From Utricularia gibba (Eukaryota; Streptophyta; Magnoliopsida; Lamiales; Lentibulariaceae), in NCBI GenBank assembly GCA_002189035.1, contig CM007990.1, forward strand, positions 3,968,001 through 4,032,000: 64,000 bases of DNA, read 5' to 3'. Both the position numbers and the translations under genes were made by a program. The notes below the pieces were generated by a model, which saw nothing but the letters and a program-made list of their open reading frames with translations, made no database searches and was not told the origin of the DNA. This document shows positions 33,669 to 45,400 of the stretch, piece by piece (position 1 is the stretch's first letter; each line of letters starts with the position of its first letter).

Positions 33669-35138
33669 TGCATTATGGTCTGTATTCATGATTTTAGCCA
33701 ATGCTCTTCTTATAAGAGTTTGGTAAACCAAAAAAATGAGTAATCTCTTTCTCTCTAGAAGCAATAAACTAAAGTAGGTATTTACCATTCAATGGTTTTG
33801 AGTCATTTTCAATTGATTTGAACAATGAACATGTATTACATGGATCTTTGAGAAGTGGCAATTTATGTTTTTTTGCTGACACACTAAAGTTGTAAATTAA
33901 TATTTATATTACTTTTTGCACACATATGTTAGAAAACTACTTTCTAAATAACCATACATTTTACAAGCATAGATATTACTAACATTAAACCCCAAATGAG
34001 GGTGTGCACTTAGTCCCTTCATGAGGCAAATAGTCAACTTAAAATAATGGGGAAAGCATTAAAATAGAGGGAATCATTGTTGTAATTTTTTATGAATATC
34101 GGAGACCATTAACATCAAATACCCAATGTATTATATAAAAATTATGTGTTTCAAATTTAATATTGAATTAACATAATTCATCATGACTATGGAAAAACAA
34201 ACCATTTCCAATATATAGAATAGAAAAATTTAGTTATTACCATAAAGTCCAACTATGAAAAATTAATGTGATTTACAAATAATATGATAATAGTACTGTC
34301 TAAATAAATCAAACTTCAATATTTTGATTAGATATACAAATAAAAAATTTCATATGTTATGAATACTCGAAGTAAATATTAAATAAAATTATGAGTTATA
34401 GTTATTCAGGTAACATCAAATAGGAAACATGATGTTTTGAATTTAGATATCAAATGGGGATCTCAAATCGGAATAGCATACAATTATCTTTATAACCCGA
34501 TATAATCCATCGCTTATTTTGTGCTAGGAAGTGCTGAGAAAATCCTCAACAATCTGATGTTATTAGTGAAGAAGAAGAAAAAACCTAAAAAGAAAGCATG
34601 GAATAGAAATAGGAACTCAATTTGAACTATGGCCATTTAAATATAGATTTGATTCAAAGAAAATTCAATATGAAGAAAAGATTCAGGAGCAGAATTCTAG
34701 CTTACAACCAAGACACTGGCAAAAAACCCACAATTTTAAACTCTCAATGAGAATATAACAGTTGTATAGCTTTATTATATACAAATAGGAGAAACATACA
34801 TGCAGATCTGTAGATTAAAAATTATTTTTCTCCATAAAATTATTTTTGGAGGATAAAACTTCAAGTTCATAAGGTTCAATGTCCAGGCTCCAAGATAGGA
34901 ATGTATAATCTTAAATCAGTTCATTTTGTTGGTAGGTTGGGGCGATCACGGCAGCCCAGGTCCAAAATAAAATTTTTTTTTTTTTAATTTTGCATATGTA
35001 TTTTTTTATGTTTTTAATATTATGGTGCAAATTATCAACAAAATAGTACTAATATATCTTTCAATTAACCAAACAATATATCAAATAAGTTGTATCATAA
35101 GTCTATTAAGATTAAATGAGAAATAACATCATTGTTGT
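33669..35138. other. AT-rich block flank, no gene seen
   Basis: At 33,965-34,030 the words ACATTAAACCCCAAATGAGG and GTGCACTTAG recur at about 41,645 and 44,590, marking the border of a duplicated block. The rest is AT-rich without a recognised feature. Confidence 0.5.
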
Positions 35139-36997
35139 TGTGGTTGAAAATCTGTACTAGGGTAGGAGACGATTTTCGGGTTACGAGTACGGCTGGATGC
35201 ATAATATCCAATTTAGGTTCACATGTTATGTGGGGTGAGATACGGTTAATAGAAGCACATGAGACATAGAATTTTACGTGGAAACCATCGGAAAACACAA
35301 AAACCACGGAGCTGTCGGAGCTTGTCGGAAAAATGGTTTTCACTAGATGGAGGTGGAGAGATGTTAAGTGTCATTTTCTAGTTATTTATTAGGTGTTATT
35401 ATGTGTTAATTATGTATTAAGTCACCCAATTAGGAATTATATTGATCAGAAATTGATTTTCCTTAGAAAATCGCTATTTTCCTATTTTGTATATATTTTC
35501 TGTCTTTTTTTTCACACTTTGACCGAGACATGTCAGGAGACTATCATGGAGTGTTGCAGGAGTATTGCAGGTGGTAAGACTCTGAGTTTTCGTGTCTTGT
35601 ACGCGAGTTGGAACGATTGTGGGCGGAAGACTAACACTGGTCAAGGCCCGTGACTTACGGCATGTCAAAGTCTGCAGAAATGATTGAGCGCAAACTTGCA
35701 TGCAAAGAAAAGCCGCTGGTGCACGCAAGACAGAAGGAATGATGGGAAGGGGACCCAAAGGAGTTAATGCACGTGGGGAGTGATGTAAAAGCCACTTGGA
35801 GCACTTAGTTTCGAACTTTTTGCCATTTACTTTCTAGACTTAGAACTTTTAAGTTCTGCCTCCCCTCAAGGAGGAAGAACACTTAGCTTCCTTTTCATTT
35901 CTGTTTCCATGGTCCTTTGTGGCTAAAAACCTTTTAGTTTCTGGGAGAAGATGAAGTTTCCTTCTAAATCCTGGGCAATACACTCGGTTCTTCGCTGAAT
36001 TGATTTCGGATTCTACATACTTCCACACATTTTGTTGCAGTCTTTCTGTAATGACTCTTAGTCAAGGTCTATAAGTAGCAGGCCACTCCTCGCGGATTTT
36101 GGTGAAGATCAAGGTAAAGAACACCAACTCCAACCCTGCCAGTTCGAGGGAAGTAGGAGATTGTTTGTGGCCTAGGTACCGCGATAGTGTACAGGTTGTG
36201 ACCTTGGACCTACCACTGGCCATTGTCAACAGCTGGGCACACGCGCACAATTCGGTTTTGAAGGCAGTCGAAGGCAATCCTCTTGTCTTCCTAATCGTCC
36301 AAGGGGAATCACATGAAGCTATTTCCGTGCCTCCTTGTCAATCAGAGTGTAAGGGAGAGTAGGCTATTCCTTGCTCCTATAACCAGCCATTCGGAAAAAA
36401 TCAGTGAAAACCGAGACAAGAACGGATAGAGGAAGGAGATGAAATCTTATTCCCAAGAACTGCATCCCGTAGTCAAGGGCCATCACTTAGGTTGTAGCTT
36501 TTATTTCTGCACCTTAAAAACCCTCTTTTGCAAAACCGTGACATTTTGTGAAAGTTTCTTACAAACACTTTTCACGAAAAACAACTCCCTGAAATCGATA
36601 CTCGTACTACGCTTTTTGTGTTTTACATTTTATAAATATTTAAATTTTGTTGAGGAAACGCCACACAACATAAGAAAATACAAGTTGGAGGGCTTCGAGT
36701 CAAACCTTTTTTTCTGTAGGATTTCTTGTCTTTATAGATGAGATGGATTTGACTGAATTCTGAATTCTATAGATTTTGTCTACTTTCTGCACCTGCTGTA
36801 CGTACTCTGGTCTTGCTTTTTGGATAACCACCGCCTGCTTTATCGTTGCCATAATTCGGCTATTTTTCAAATTGTGCAAAACGGCCGTTGCTGACAGTGT
36901 TGACACTTACCAATATGTCGGCCTGCACCAGGGTGTCAGGATATCTTTTGCCTACTTTTTAGAGATCGATTAACCCAATCCGATTTAACCCCCATCA
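35139..36997. mobile_element. Solo-LTR-like repeat A, copy 1, split by repeat B
   Basis: The repeat begins TGTGGTTGAAAATC and ends CCCCATCA, i.e. TG...CA ends as in LTRs. ATTGT follows the right end (36998-37002) and also occurs just before the left end at 35131-35135, three bases away from the TG chosen here. Outer parts 35139-35361 and 36671-36997 together make about 550 bases and align with the repeat at 49839-51993. No gag or pol is present, so it is a solo LTR or a small non-autonomous element. Confidence 0.75.
35362..36670. mobile_element. Repeat B, copy 1, nested in repeat A
   Basis: A 1.3-kb insertion beginning TGTTAAGTG and ending CACACAACA, so the ends are TGTT...AACA. It interrupts repeat A exactly where the other A copy reads GGAGAAAAGATACAAG. 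An inverted, truncated copy lies at 62632-63646. Several short open frames occur (35393-35653, 36099-36362), but none resembles a protein family. No clean target duplication is seen. Confidence 0.75.
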
Positions 36998-38149
36998 ATT
37001 GTGTTCTTTGTTTAACAAGAAAGCAGCACAACCAAAGCGTGAAATTCATGAATTTCATTTGTCTATAAGTTCATATCTTTATCTTGGTTTAACCTTGAAA
37101 TTTCAATAAAAATTAATGATAAACTTAAATCATATATTTATGTAATAAGATGAACAATGTTTAAAAAGAAAACCTTGATGCATGTATATATATATGTACA
37201 TTCTCATGTCTTTTGTCTAGTGTATCAAAAAATAGATTATTTTCATCATTCATAATCCATATGTTAATTTCATCAAGATCAAGATATAAAGGTTCAAAAC
37301 CTTCGTTTTGCACAATTCATTTAAATGGTCTGAATGTCACAAACGTTCATCGAAAGGCAAAACTTTTAACCCTGAAAATAAGTTAATGCAATGAAATCTC
37401 TCAACATTCAGACACATGGTGTGCAAGAGCATGGGATTAAAAGAGCCACCACTTCACCTGTCTCGTAGGGTTTTGGATGTGATTCTCAACATTAGAGAAT
37501 CTTGAGTCCTTACTCATTCTTTATCGCTTAGCTCAGTTTTAATGTGATCTTTTTCACTGATTGTCGTGACATGGGTGTGGCTATTATTCAAAGTATCTGG
37601 GTTATTGTCCTAATTTCCATGCCATCTTATTCATTAGGCCTCATGGGGTCATTATCTCTCTTTATGCAAAATTGTAAAAATAATACCTTAAGTTGTCAAA
37701 ACCGTGAAACAAATATCCAATAGTTTTCAAAATTTGTTAAAAAGAATTAGTTTACACTGCCATGAATGAGGTTTGCTTTCAAAACCACCGAAATTTAATG
37801 TTAGGATTTTTGCATTCGTGTCTAAAATTCAACAAATCGAATGATACTTCTGTTAATGTTATATACAATTTTATGCGTTCAAGGCAAACTATTTAAAAAA
37901 AATACATTAAGAGGTGTATAATACAATTTTAAAACTTAATGGTGAATCTATTTATACTGATTGTAAGTTCAAGTGCTAGGCAAACTACACCCCTTCCATA
38001 TTTCTCTAGATTTAACCTTTTGACTTCTACTAGGCAATGTCGAGACATTCAGGGCCAAATGGTCGAAGAATGACCATCCTGAACCCCTAGTTTGATCGGA
38101 ATTTTTTGTTGAATTTTATTCAATAAAAAAAACATAATATTATGGATCA
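36998..38149. other. Duplicated flank of SPH copy 4 with a 479-bp insertion
   Basis: From about 37,235 the sequence matches 26,985 onward. At 37637-38115 there is a segment absent from the sister block, bordered by TTATTCATTA (37627-37636) and TTATTCAATA (38116-38125), which look like a 9- to 10-bp target duplication. The insertion has no inverted ends and no coding capacity. Confidence 0.6.
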
Positions 38150-38554
38150 CTACTCCCAATCATACACCTTTTTGGCATTGGAATAAGGATCGTTGTGAGA
38201 CAAATAGATGCCATCATCTTTTGTCACCCAAACGTTAAGCAAATAGTTGATTAGAACTTCGTGAAATGCCCTAAACTTCTTTTGCTTCTTTCCCCACCAG
38301 ACGTTACAGTAGAAACTGGTAACCCCCACGCCGCTCATGCAGAACTCCCATTTGAACCCATCGTGCAGTTTCAGAAGCGTGTGAGTCCCCAAATCGTCAT
38401 CACCGGAAAAGCAGTGCGCTTGCATCGGGATCGCATCTGAAGAAACGTTCCGAACGATGGACACAGTCGCTTTGGAGCTTAAGAAACATGCTTCAAGAGT
38501 GCTGCATGTTGTCAGAAGAAATAAGAAGAAGACGAGCAGGGAGTTGTTGCTCAT
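38150..38554 (-). CDS. S1 self-incompatibility homologue (SPH), copy 4 (sister of copy 3)
   Basis: A 134-residue protein starting MSNNSLLVFF. The frame is open 29 codons further upstream, but those codons fall in the promoter region shared with copy 3, and there copy 3 does not keep them open, so the internal Met is chosen. The leader ends STLEAC. Motifs are VRNVSSDAIPMQAHCFSG, DDDLGTHTLL, FKWEFCMSG, FYCNVWWGKKQ and WVTKDDGIYLSHND. It is almost identical to copy 3 and keeps its GVGV loop, sequon and four Cys. Both promoters carry TATAAGAGGAGTC. The pair indicates a recent tandem-type duplication over more than 10 kb. Confidence 0.92.
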   Translation of the reverse strand: MSNNSLLVFFLFLLTTCSTLEACFLSSKATVSIVRNVSSDAIPMQAHCFSGDDDLGTHTLLKLHDGFKWEFCMSGVGVTSFYCNVWWGKKQKKFRAFHEVLINYLLNVWVTKDDGIYLSHNDPYSNAKKVYDWE

Positions 38555-41500
38555 CGTTTGAGGTTTCCGTAGAGGACCCCGAGCTATCGGGACTCCTCTT
38601 ATACCTCGTTTGCTTTTCCATTTAATTAAATGGTTATGCATTTTTTTGCAATTGCATGGTCTTTCGATTCCATGTGAAATTTCAGATTTTTTATTTATTT
38701 AAAAAAAAACTTAAGAAATCTCTTAAAAACTTAAATCATTTTGAATTCAAGATGTCAAAATATGTATTTACTTTTAAGTGAATTTAATGGCAATTTACAT
38801 GGAAAATTTTCATTACTTACATAATATTCACTTTTATCGATTAAATTACTCAGTAAGGCAGTCAAATAATTCCTTTTCGACATTTTTTAATACAGATATG
38901 AACTGTGTAGTATACAACATATCCTACAGAAATAATGCTTTAGATTCCCATGAATTTGAATGGCAAAAATGCATCAACTCATCACATATAAATGTGAAAT
39001 ACACTACGATAAACAATTTTGAGGATGCCTATAAAAAAGAAATTCACTTTTTAATATTTGATATGAGTATGTGCTTTTTTCAGCATGATCCGAAATTATG
39101 AGAAATTATTATGTAACCAACAAAATATGGAGGCTGCCATCTTTTATGATGGATCTCTTGGCCCTAAAAAACTATTTCAAAGCGTCTTCTATAGTTAGTC
39201 CAAAAGTTTTAGTATTTACCATGAAGTACCTCAAAAACCTTCATATTGAAAAACCTCAATATAAAAAATAGCATTTACTATCTTAATAATCCCATTCACA
39301 TAGACTGGAATATCAAGAGTCAAGACTTGAGTGATAATGTAACCAAAGTCCAACAAACCTCATAAATAGTCATTTCCTAATCCCCGACTCATTGGATTTT
39401 TTTTTCAAAGTAGTTATCATTTATTATCCCAAGAAAACAGTTCAAGGCATGGTTCTTAAAGACATTTGGAACGTGAATTATTGAGAGAGTGGTGAAATTA
39501 CATATTTCTATGGACCAACAACCACATTGTAAAATAGTTTCATAACTCCATTTTCATTTCTCATTGTGGTTGTGTGCACCTCCCTAGCCATGTGCATCCC
39601 TGTTAAATTTCAAGGAGGCTCTAGAGAACTTGCCAAGTTCTCATAGAAGCGCCCAAGCTTCAATTTCCTTTGGATGAACTATTTTAGGAAGGAATCCTTC
39701 ATTAAGAGTCTTCATCTAATAATTCAAGCATCTTTGCAACACGGAACAAATATTTAGGTAAAATGCTCCAGCATTAGTATGTGCTTAAGTTTTACGCATA
39801 TGAACCTTGTGTTGGAAGTTTCTGATACGAGATTAGTTATCCACACATTTCAATGAGCAAATGGCATTAAAACCGATTCCCTTGCGTTTGCGCCAGCTCT
39901 TTTGAATGACGTGCGAGATACATCCCATCCCCGTTTGCACACCAAGAATGTTTTCTACAGGACACCTAATTGGTATATCCCGGGATCCTAAGGGGGTGAT
40001 TTTGAAAAATAACTCCTATCAAATGATTATGTGATAAAAATATCCATCTTATATGTATTTTTTTGTGAGTAGTATGTGTGATAGAAATGGAAGATGGTTA
40101 ATTTTATAAACAACCCGGATCCCAAGGCTCTTCTCTAGATGAATTTGAAGCGTAAGTATACTATTATTATTGTGTGTGAAAATAATCATCGTATATGTAA
40201 AATACTATTATTAGTATATGATAAAAAATGTTAAGATGTTTATTCTCTTCCCATACTAGATAACAATGCAAGACGGTCCTAGGAATTGTTTCCCATATCT
40301 GGTAAGCTCATGGTTCCATGGCATTGCTTGAATCGAGATGCATCTTGCCAGAAGTAGGTGGAGAAAGGGAAGAAGATTTTTTCTGTCATGGGGGTTCTTA
40401 CAATTATATATCCATATGTAATTATTGTATTAGAGCCTGCATTTTCTTTTTATTCACCGTATATTTTAAAAGAATTATTTTATTAATATAGTGTTAAATA
40501 TTTTATATATTTTATTAAAGTATATATTCAATTTAAAAAATAATTGAATGGGACTACATCAACAACTTGAAAGGAAAACAGGAAAATTATTCAAATATAT
40601 GTGCAATTTGGGTATTATCATATTTTTTTTTATTATTGATTTTGGGAAAATAGGCAAAGATGATATTAAATATAAACTCATTTGCAATATATAAAGATAA
40701 AAAATTCAAATAAATAATAAATTGTGTTATTCTACTAAACGCTTCATTAAAGTTCAGATTTCAAATTCAAATCATCAAATAAATCATCAATTAAATTTCT
40801 CTAAACCCAAAAAATCTACAAAAAACAAAAATAAAAAAACCCAAACCAATCTGATTCATTAGATTTCAAAATTAGATTCAAATTGAAACATTAAAAGTCA
40901 GTTAAACCAATGCAATGCAATTCACTAATTCAGTTATTTTGAAATTTGAAGTTGTATTTCATATTATATAAAATAAAATCATTTGTAAAATTATATGAAT
41001 CAAATTACTTTGAAATTATAAAACTGTTTTGTATAATATAATTTAATAAAATAAAATATATGTTATAAATTTTAATATATTAAATTATTATATAATTAAT
41101 ATTATGATATTGATATATTTTTCAAATAGATAAAAAATGAATAATATAATTTTTCTAATTAATCTTTCATTTAATCACTGAAAAATATATTTAATAATTC
41201 AATTATTTAAGATTAATTATATAATCTGAATTTTTAATTTTAATACAGAATAACAAAAAATTAAAATTTTCATAAAAACTACACATAATTATTTCAAGAA
41301 ATTATGAAAACAGAATAGATCCATAATGTATGTACATTATCAATATCGGATCACTTCTGCTATTTCAATTTTTTAAATAGATTATGAAGAATAATTTGAA
41401 TTTAAATATTATACAAATAACTATGTTTGAAAATTAAGTATTTGGGAATGTATGTAAATGTGATATAAAATTATACGATTTACAAGCTTTGGTTCAAGAT

Positions 41501-42283
41501 ATAATTTTTCATCTTATCACATTCAATTTGAAACTTTAAGGGCTTATTTTATTTTAATAATTTCATGAATTGATTTTATTTAATTTTTAAATATTCCAAT
41601 TTTTAATTGTTCTGTAGTAAAATTAAAAATTTATATTTTACAAGTATGCATATTACTAACATTAAACCCCAAATGAGAGTGTGCACTTAGCCAATCCGTG
41701 AGGCAAATGATCAAATTAAAATTTAGCTAAATTAATTCTATAGATCTTTATACATAGATTTTTCATCTTATTTCTAGCAATCACTTCTCTCAAATACTAA
41801 AAGAAAAAGAACAAAATTTGTATTTGCAGATTTTCTATAATGTCATGTATGGTTTGCGTGTTGGAGTTAAATCTAAATCTTAATTTTTTGGATATCTTTG
41901 AATTCGAATTCATGGGTTTTATAAACAAAAATGTGTTTAGTAAATGGATTATTATATAATAGTTTAATATATTAAAATTTATAATATATATTTTATTTTA
42001 TTAAATTTATAATATAATTTTACATACTGTCATAAAACAATTTTACAATTTCGAATTAATTTTATTCACATAATCTCAAAACTGATTATATTATATCTAA
42101 TTTGAAGTATAATTTCACATACATAACATGCTCTAATTATTATAAGTTGATCATACAATATTTTTGAAATCATTCAAAAAATGTTGATTAAAATAACATA
42201 CGCATAGTATCAAAGTTTCGATATTATTCAACGAATTGAGCACTCACCAACCATATTATAAGTGAATGTTACAATTTCTTCTA
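38555..42283. other. AT-rich spacer between SPH copies 4 and 7
   Basis: It matches the copy-3 block up to about 39,160. The next part (39,160-40,900) has no feature that I recognise. From about 41,365 it aligns with 30,945 onward and leads into SPH copy 7. At 41,637-41,715 it carries the block-border words also seen at 33,965 and 44,590. No gene is seen. Confidence 0.5.
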
Positions 42284-42715
42284 TCAAAGACCAACATCAT
42301 AAGGCGGTATATTTGCATTCCAATCATATACCCATGTTGGAGAATCATTACCATGCCCTAGATAGATTCCATCATCTCTTGCTTCCCAGAAGAATCTTAG
42401 AGGAGCACGAGTCAAAGTTTCCTTATATGCGTTGAACCTAATGCTCTTATTTCCCCACCATATATGACAAATGAAATTTGTAGTAGGAAGAAAATTTACG
42501 CAAAATCTCCAACTAAAATTACTATGCATCACAGGGAGTTGGTGGTATCCAAGATCGTCATCTTTTGAAAAGCAATGCACCCTCATCATCGTTGAATCCG
42601 AAGACACCATACGAGTAACGGTGATGACTTCTTCCTCAGTAATGAAACATGCCTGAAGGGGATTGCATATAGCAAGAACAACAATTAAGAGGACGGTTGG
42701 AAGATTGTTGTGCAT
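42284..42715 (-). CDS. S1 self-incompatibility homologue (SPH), copy 7
   Basis: A 143-residue intronless secreted protein starting MHNNLPTVLLIVV, with a leader ending CNPLQAC. Core: TRMVSSDSTMMRVHCFSKDD, DLGYHQLPVM, FSWRFCVNFLPTT, FICHIWWGNKS, FFWEARDDGIYLGH, and the tail WNANIPPYDVGL. It carries a potential sequon NFS in the HSNFSW segment that copies 5 and 9 lack. It is the counterpart of copy 5 in a duplicated block and, like it, has a pseudogene partner upstream and a minisatellite between them. Confidence 0.92.
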   Translation of the reverse strand: MHNNLPTVLLIVVLAICNPLQACFITEEEVITVTRMVSSDSTMMRVHCFSKDDDLGYHQLPVMHSNFSWRFCVNFLPTTNFICHIWWGNKSIRFNAYKETLTRAPLRFFWEARDDGIYLGHGNDSPTWVYDWNANIPPYDVGL

Positions 42716-42750
42716 TATGCTGAAATTGTATTGAAGGTTTAGGGGATGCT

Positions 42751-42760
42751 CTTTTTATAG
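42751..42760 (-). promoter_or_regulatory. TATA box of SPH copy 7
   Basis: CTATAAAAAG on the minus strand followed by AGCATC, about 40 bases upstream of the ATG. Confidence 0.6.
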
Positions 42761-42879
42761 GAGTCTTAGAAATCAAGTTGGGAATTGTTGACTTGGATAA
42801 TTTTCATAAATTAGCATATTTTGTTGTTAATTTAAGAGAATTAGGTTAACAATGATGATGCCACATTACATAAGATTTT

Positions 42880-43375
42880 CATATGAATTATACACAGACA
42901 AATTTATTAAATAGATGTGAATTTTTGTTATTATGAAGTGGCAAATTTATTAAATATATGTAAATTTTGGTTATTATGAATTAATGCATGGGTATATTTA
43001 TTACATTGATGTGAATTTTGGTTATTATAAATTGATACAAGGGTAAATTTATTAAATAGATGTGAATTTTTGATATTATGAAGGGGAAAATTTATTAAAT
43101 ATATGTAAATTTTGGTTATTATGAATTAATGCATGGGTATATTTATTAAATTGATGTGAATTTTGGTTATTATAAATTGATACAAGGGTAAATTTATTAA
43201 ATAGATGTGAATTTTTGTTATTATGAATTGATAAAAGGATAAATTTATTAAATAGATTTGAATTTTTGTTATTATGAATTAATATAAGGACAAATTTATT
43301 AAAGTAAATGTGAATTTGGTTATTATGAATTGATATAAGGGTAAATTTATTAAATACATGTGAAATTTGGTAGGA
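42880..43375. repeat. 50-bp minisatellite, about ten units
   Basis: Same unit as at 32160-32440 (AAATTTATTAAATAGATGTG, TTGGTTATTATGAATTGATA). One internal stretch of about 150 bases is itself repeated (GCATGGGTATATTTATTA at two places). It starts about 165 bases upstream of SPH copy 7. The long minus-strand frame across it is a by-product of the repeat. Confidence 0.9.
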
Positions 43376-43862
43376 TTCAAAAATTGGATTGGTTTGGATT
43401 GCACTAAGCCTGAAATAACTAAAAAAGTTTATAATACCCACAATTTTTCAATTTAAACTGAAATATTAGCTATATTTTACACATATTTTTCATTTTTAAA
43501 TAATTCATGATGTTAATTCTTGCTTCTTTTTTTTCTTTTCTATTTTAGTTCATTTTTTTCCATTTTCTTATTTTTGGCTTCTTATATTCTAGATAATAAT
43601 GATGGCATTTTTATAAAAACACTCCCAAATGAGATTTGTGCAAACATGGGGCAAGGTCATGGTAGTAAATGATATTGAAAATTTATATTAATAAATAATT
43701 AAATTTTCCTTCATTAGATATGTATTTTATTACTTTATTAAAATAAAAATTGATACTTTATGTTATTTTAAATTTTTAAATGACTTATACTCTATGCTTT
43801 ATATAAATATACAATAGGTAAACATAAATTAGTAGCAATTATTAAGAACATGCATTATTGGA
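43376..43862. other. Spacer equivalent to 32,450-33,249, without the MITE
   Basis: Aligns with the copy-5/6 spacer but has an empty site where the 220-bp MITE sits in that block. No gene is seen. Confidence 0.55.
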
Positions 43863-44288
43863 TTAAAATACAATATCATAAGGTGATACATTTTTATTTC
43901 AACCATATGTTGTCAATGGGGTATCATTACCTTTTACTAAATAAAATCTATCATCTCTAACTTCTCAATAGTTTTTCAAATGAGTTATTTTCATACACCC
44001 TTATATGTATTAAACTTATGACTCTTCGTTCCGCACCACAAATGATAAAAGGAACTTATAGTAGAAAAAAAGTTAAGACAAAAAGTCCAACTATAAGTAA
44101 TATGGAATACCGGGAGCAGATGATATCCAAGATCATCATCTTTGGCAAAATGCACACCTGCATCATTGTTGAATTCGATGAAACCATATGAGTAATCGCA
44201 ACATATTGTTCCGTGGTCACAGAAGTTTGAACAAGGTTTCACATTGCAAGAAAAACAATGAGCAATAAGGTATGAGATTGTCATTCAT
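43863..44288 (-). pseudogene. SPH pseudogene, copy 8
   Basis: Relic of a second-clade SPH gene and sister of copy 6. The ATG and the leader (NDNLIPYC...) are present but out of frame with the body. The body reads KDDDLGYHLLPVF, YSWTFCLNFF, a damaged HLWCGTKS in place of HIWWG, and the segment before the C-terminal motif has TGA for Trp, as in copy 6, followed by EVRDD. The HC motif has lost its Cys. The TATA element (TATAAAAAGAG near 44,330) is still visible. Confidence 0.85.
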
Positions 44289-44750
44289 GGCATTAAGGTA
44301 TGTATTGAGGATTGTAAAAGATACTCTTTTTATAAGAGCTTGGTAAATTAAAAAATGAGTATCTCTTTCTTTTTAAGAAAGCAATAAACTATAAAGTGGG
44401 TATCACCATTCAATGGTTTCGAGTCATTTTCATTAATTTGAACAATGAGTTTGTAATACATAGATTTTTGAAAAGTGACAATTTATACTTTTTTTGTTCA
44501 CACATTAAAGTTACAATTAATATTGATAGTACTTACTTTTTACATGTATATGTTAGAATATTACTATATAAATAATCATATATTTTACAAGTATGCATAT
44601 TACTTATATTAAACCCCAAATGAGGGTGTCACTTAGCCTGTGAATGGGACAATGATCAAATTAAAACGATTTGATTCAGCCTAGTTTAACTAAATTAATT
44701 TTGTAAACGTTTATACATAAAATTTGTATCTCATTTCTAGCAATCATTAT
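44289..44750. other. Upstream flank of copy 8
   Basis: Resembles 33,690-34,060, including the ACCCCAAATGAGG border words near 44,610. Nothing else is recognised. Confidence 0.45.
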
Positions 44751-45400
44751 TGATGACACACATTTTCTTTGAATTTTATAATGCAAAATGGTTATGTTTT
44801 ATTATGGTTTAGGTTAGGTATATATGGTTTTTCATGTTTTATGTGTGCTAATGTTAATTTTGTGTGTTTATGTTAAAAAGTGAACTAAATCTTTTGATTT
44901 AGTTCACTACTTTTGTTATTAATGTTTGACTAAATTCAGCAAGGAGATTAGCAGCAAAATCAGACTTACAATTGAGTGGAATAAGTAGAAAAAGACACAA
45001 CATCCAAAGAGAGACAAAGAGCACTATTCTACCACTTGCAGTCTACAAGTTCAGGTCGAGAACAGTGCTGGTATCAAGAACAATGCATTGAAATCAAGGA
45101 GGGGAGATATTTTCGAAAAAGAAGGGCGGGAGAAGACAACACAGACACGAGGGGGCTTCTCCTCCAACAATACGAAGAACACCGACGAGAAGAGAAGAAT
45201 AGGGACTTAATCCTCAAGAACAGCATCAGAGCCTAGTCCAGCGCTACTGTTCATGGCTCAGAACAATAGCAAACGGGCTTCAAAACATTCTCTATTATTT
45301 TTTCGTTTACTAAACGTTTTGAGTTTCTGCATCTAGCTTACTTATAATGTTTCTGTTATTTTCACTGCATTATCTAAATAAAATCATGTTTTATCTTCAA
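44751..45400 (-). mobile_element. Repeat C, truncated inverted copy
   Basis: It begins TGATGACACACATTTTC, the inverted counterpart of the right end of repeat C (TGTGTGTTATCA at 62192). The inner part 45,140-45,270 matches 61,620-61,760 inverted (CTTCTCCTCCAACA, CTACTGTTCA). The other end is lost near 45,400. It interrupts a block flank after CTAGCAATCATTAT. A short frame at 45036-45236 has no known domain. Confidence 0.7.

Noticed and set aside
35362-36670. Retrozyme or hammerhead ribozyme in repeat B
   Set aside because: A GAGGAAACG word near one end suggested it, but I could not find the partner CUGAUGA core at a suitable distance.
35393-36973. Several frames of 65-100 codons on both strands
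   Set aside because: They lie inside repeats A and B, do not match a family, and are not kept in the inverted copy at 62.6-63.6 kb.
43076-43441. 121-codon minus-strand frame of repeated IHNNxNSHxFNKF units
   Set aside because: It is produced by the 50-bp minisatellite; there is no leader, no homology and no promoter.
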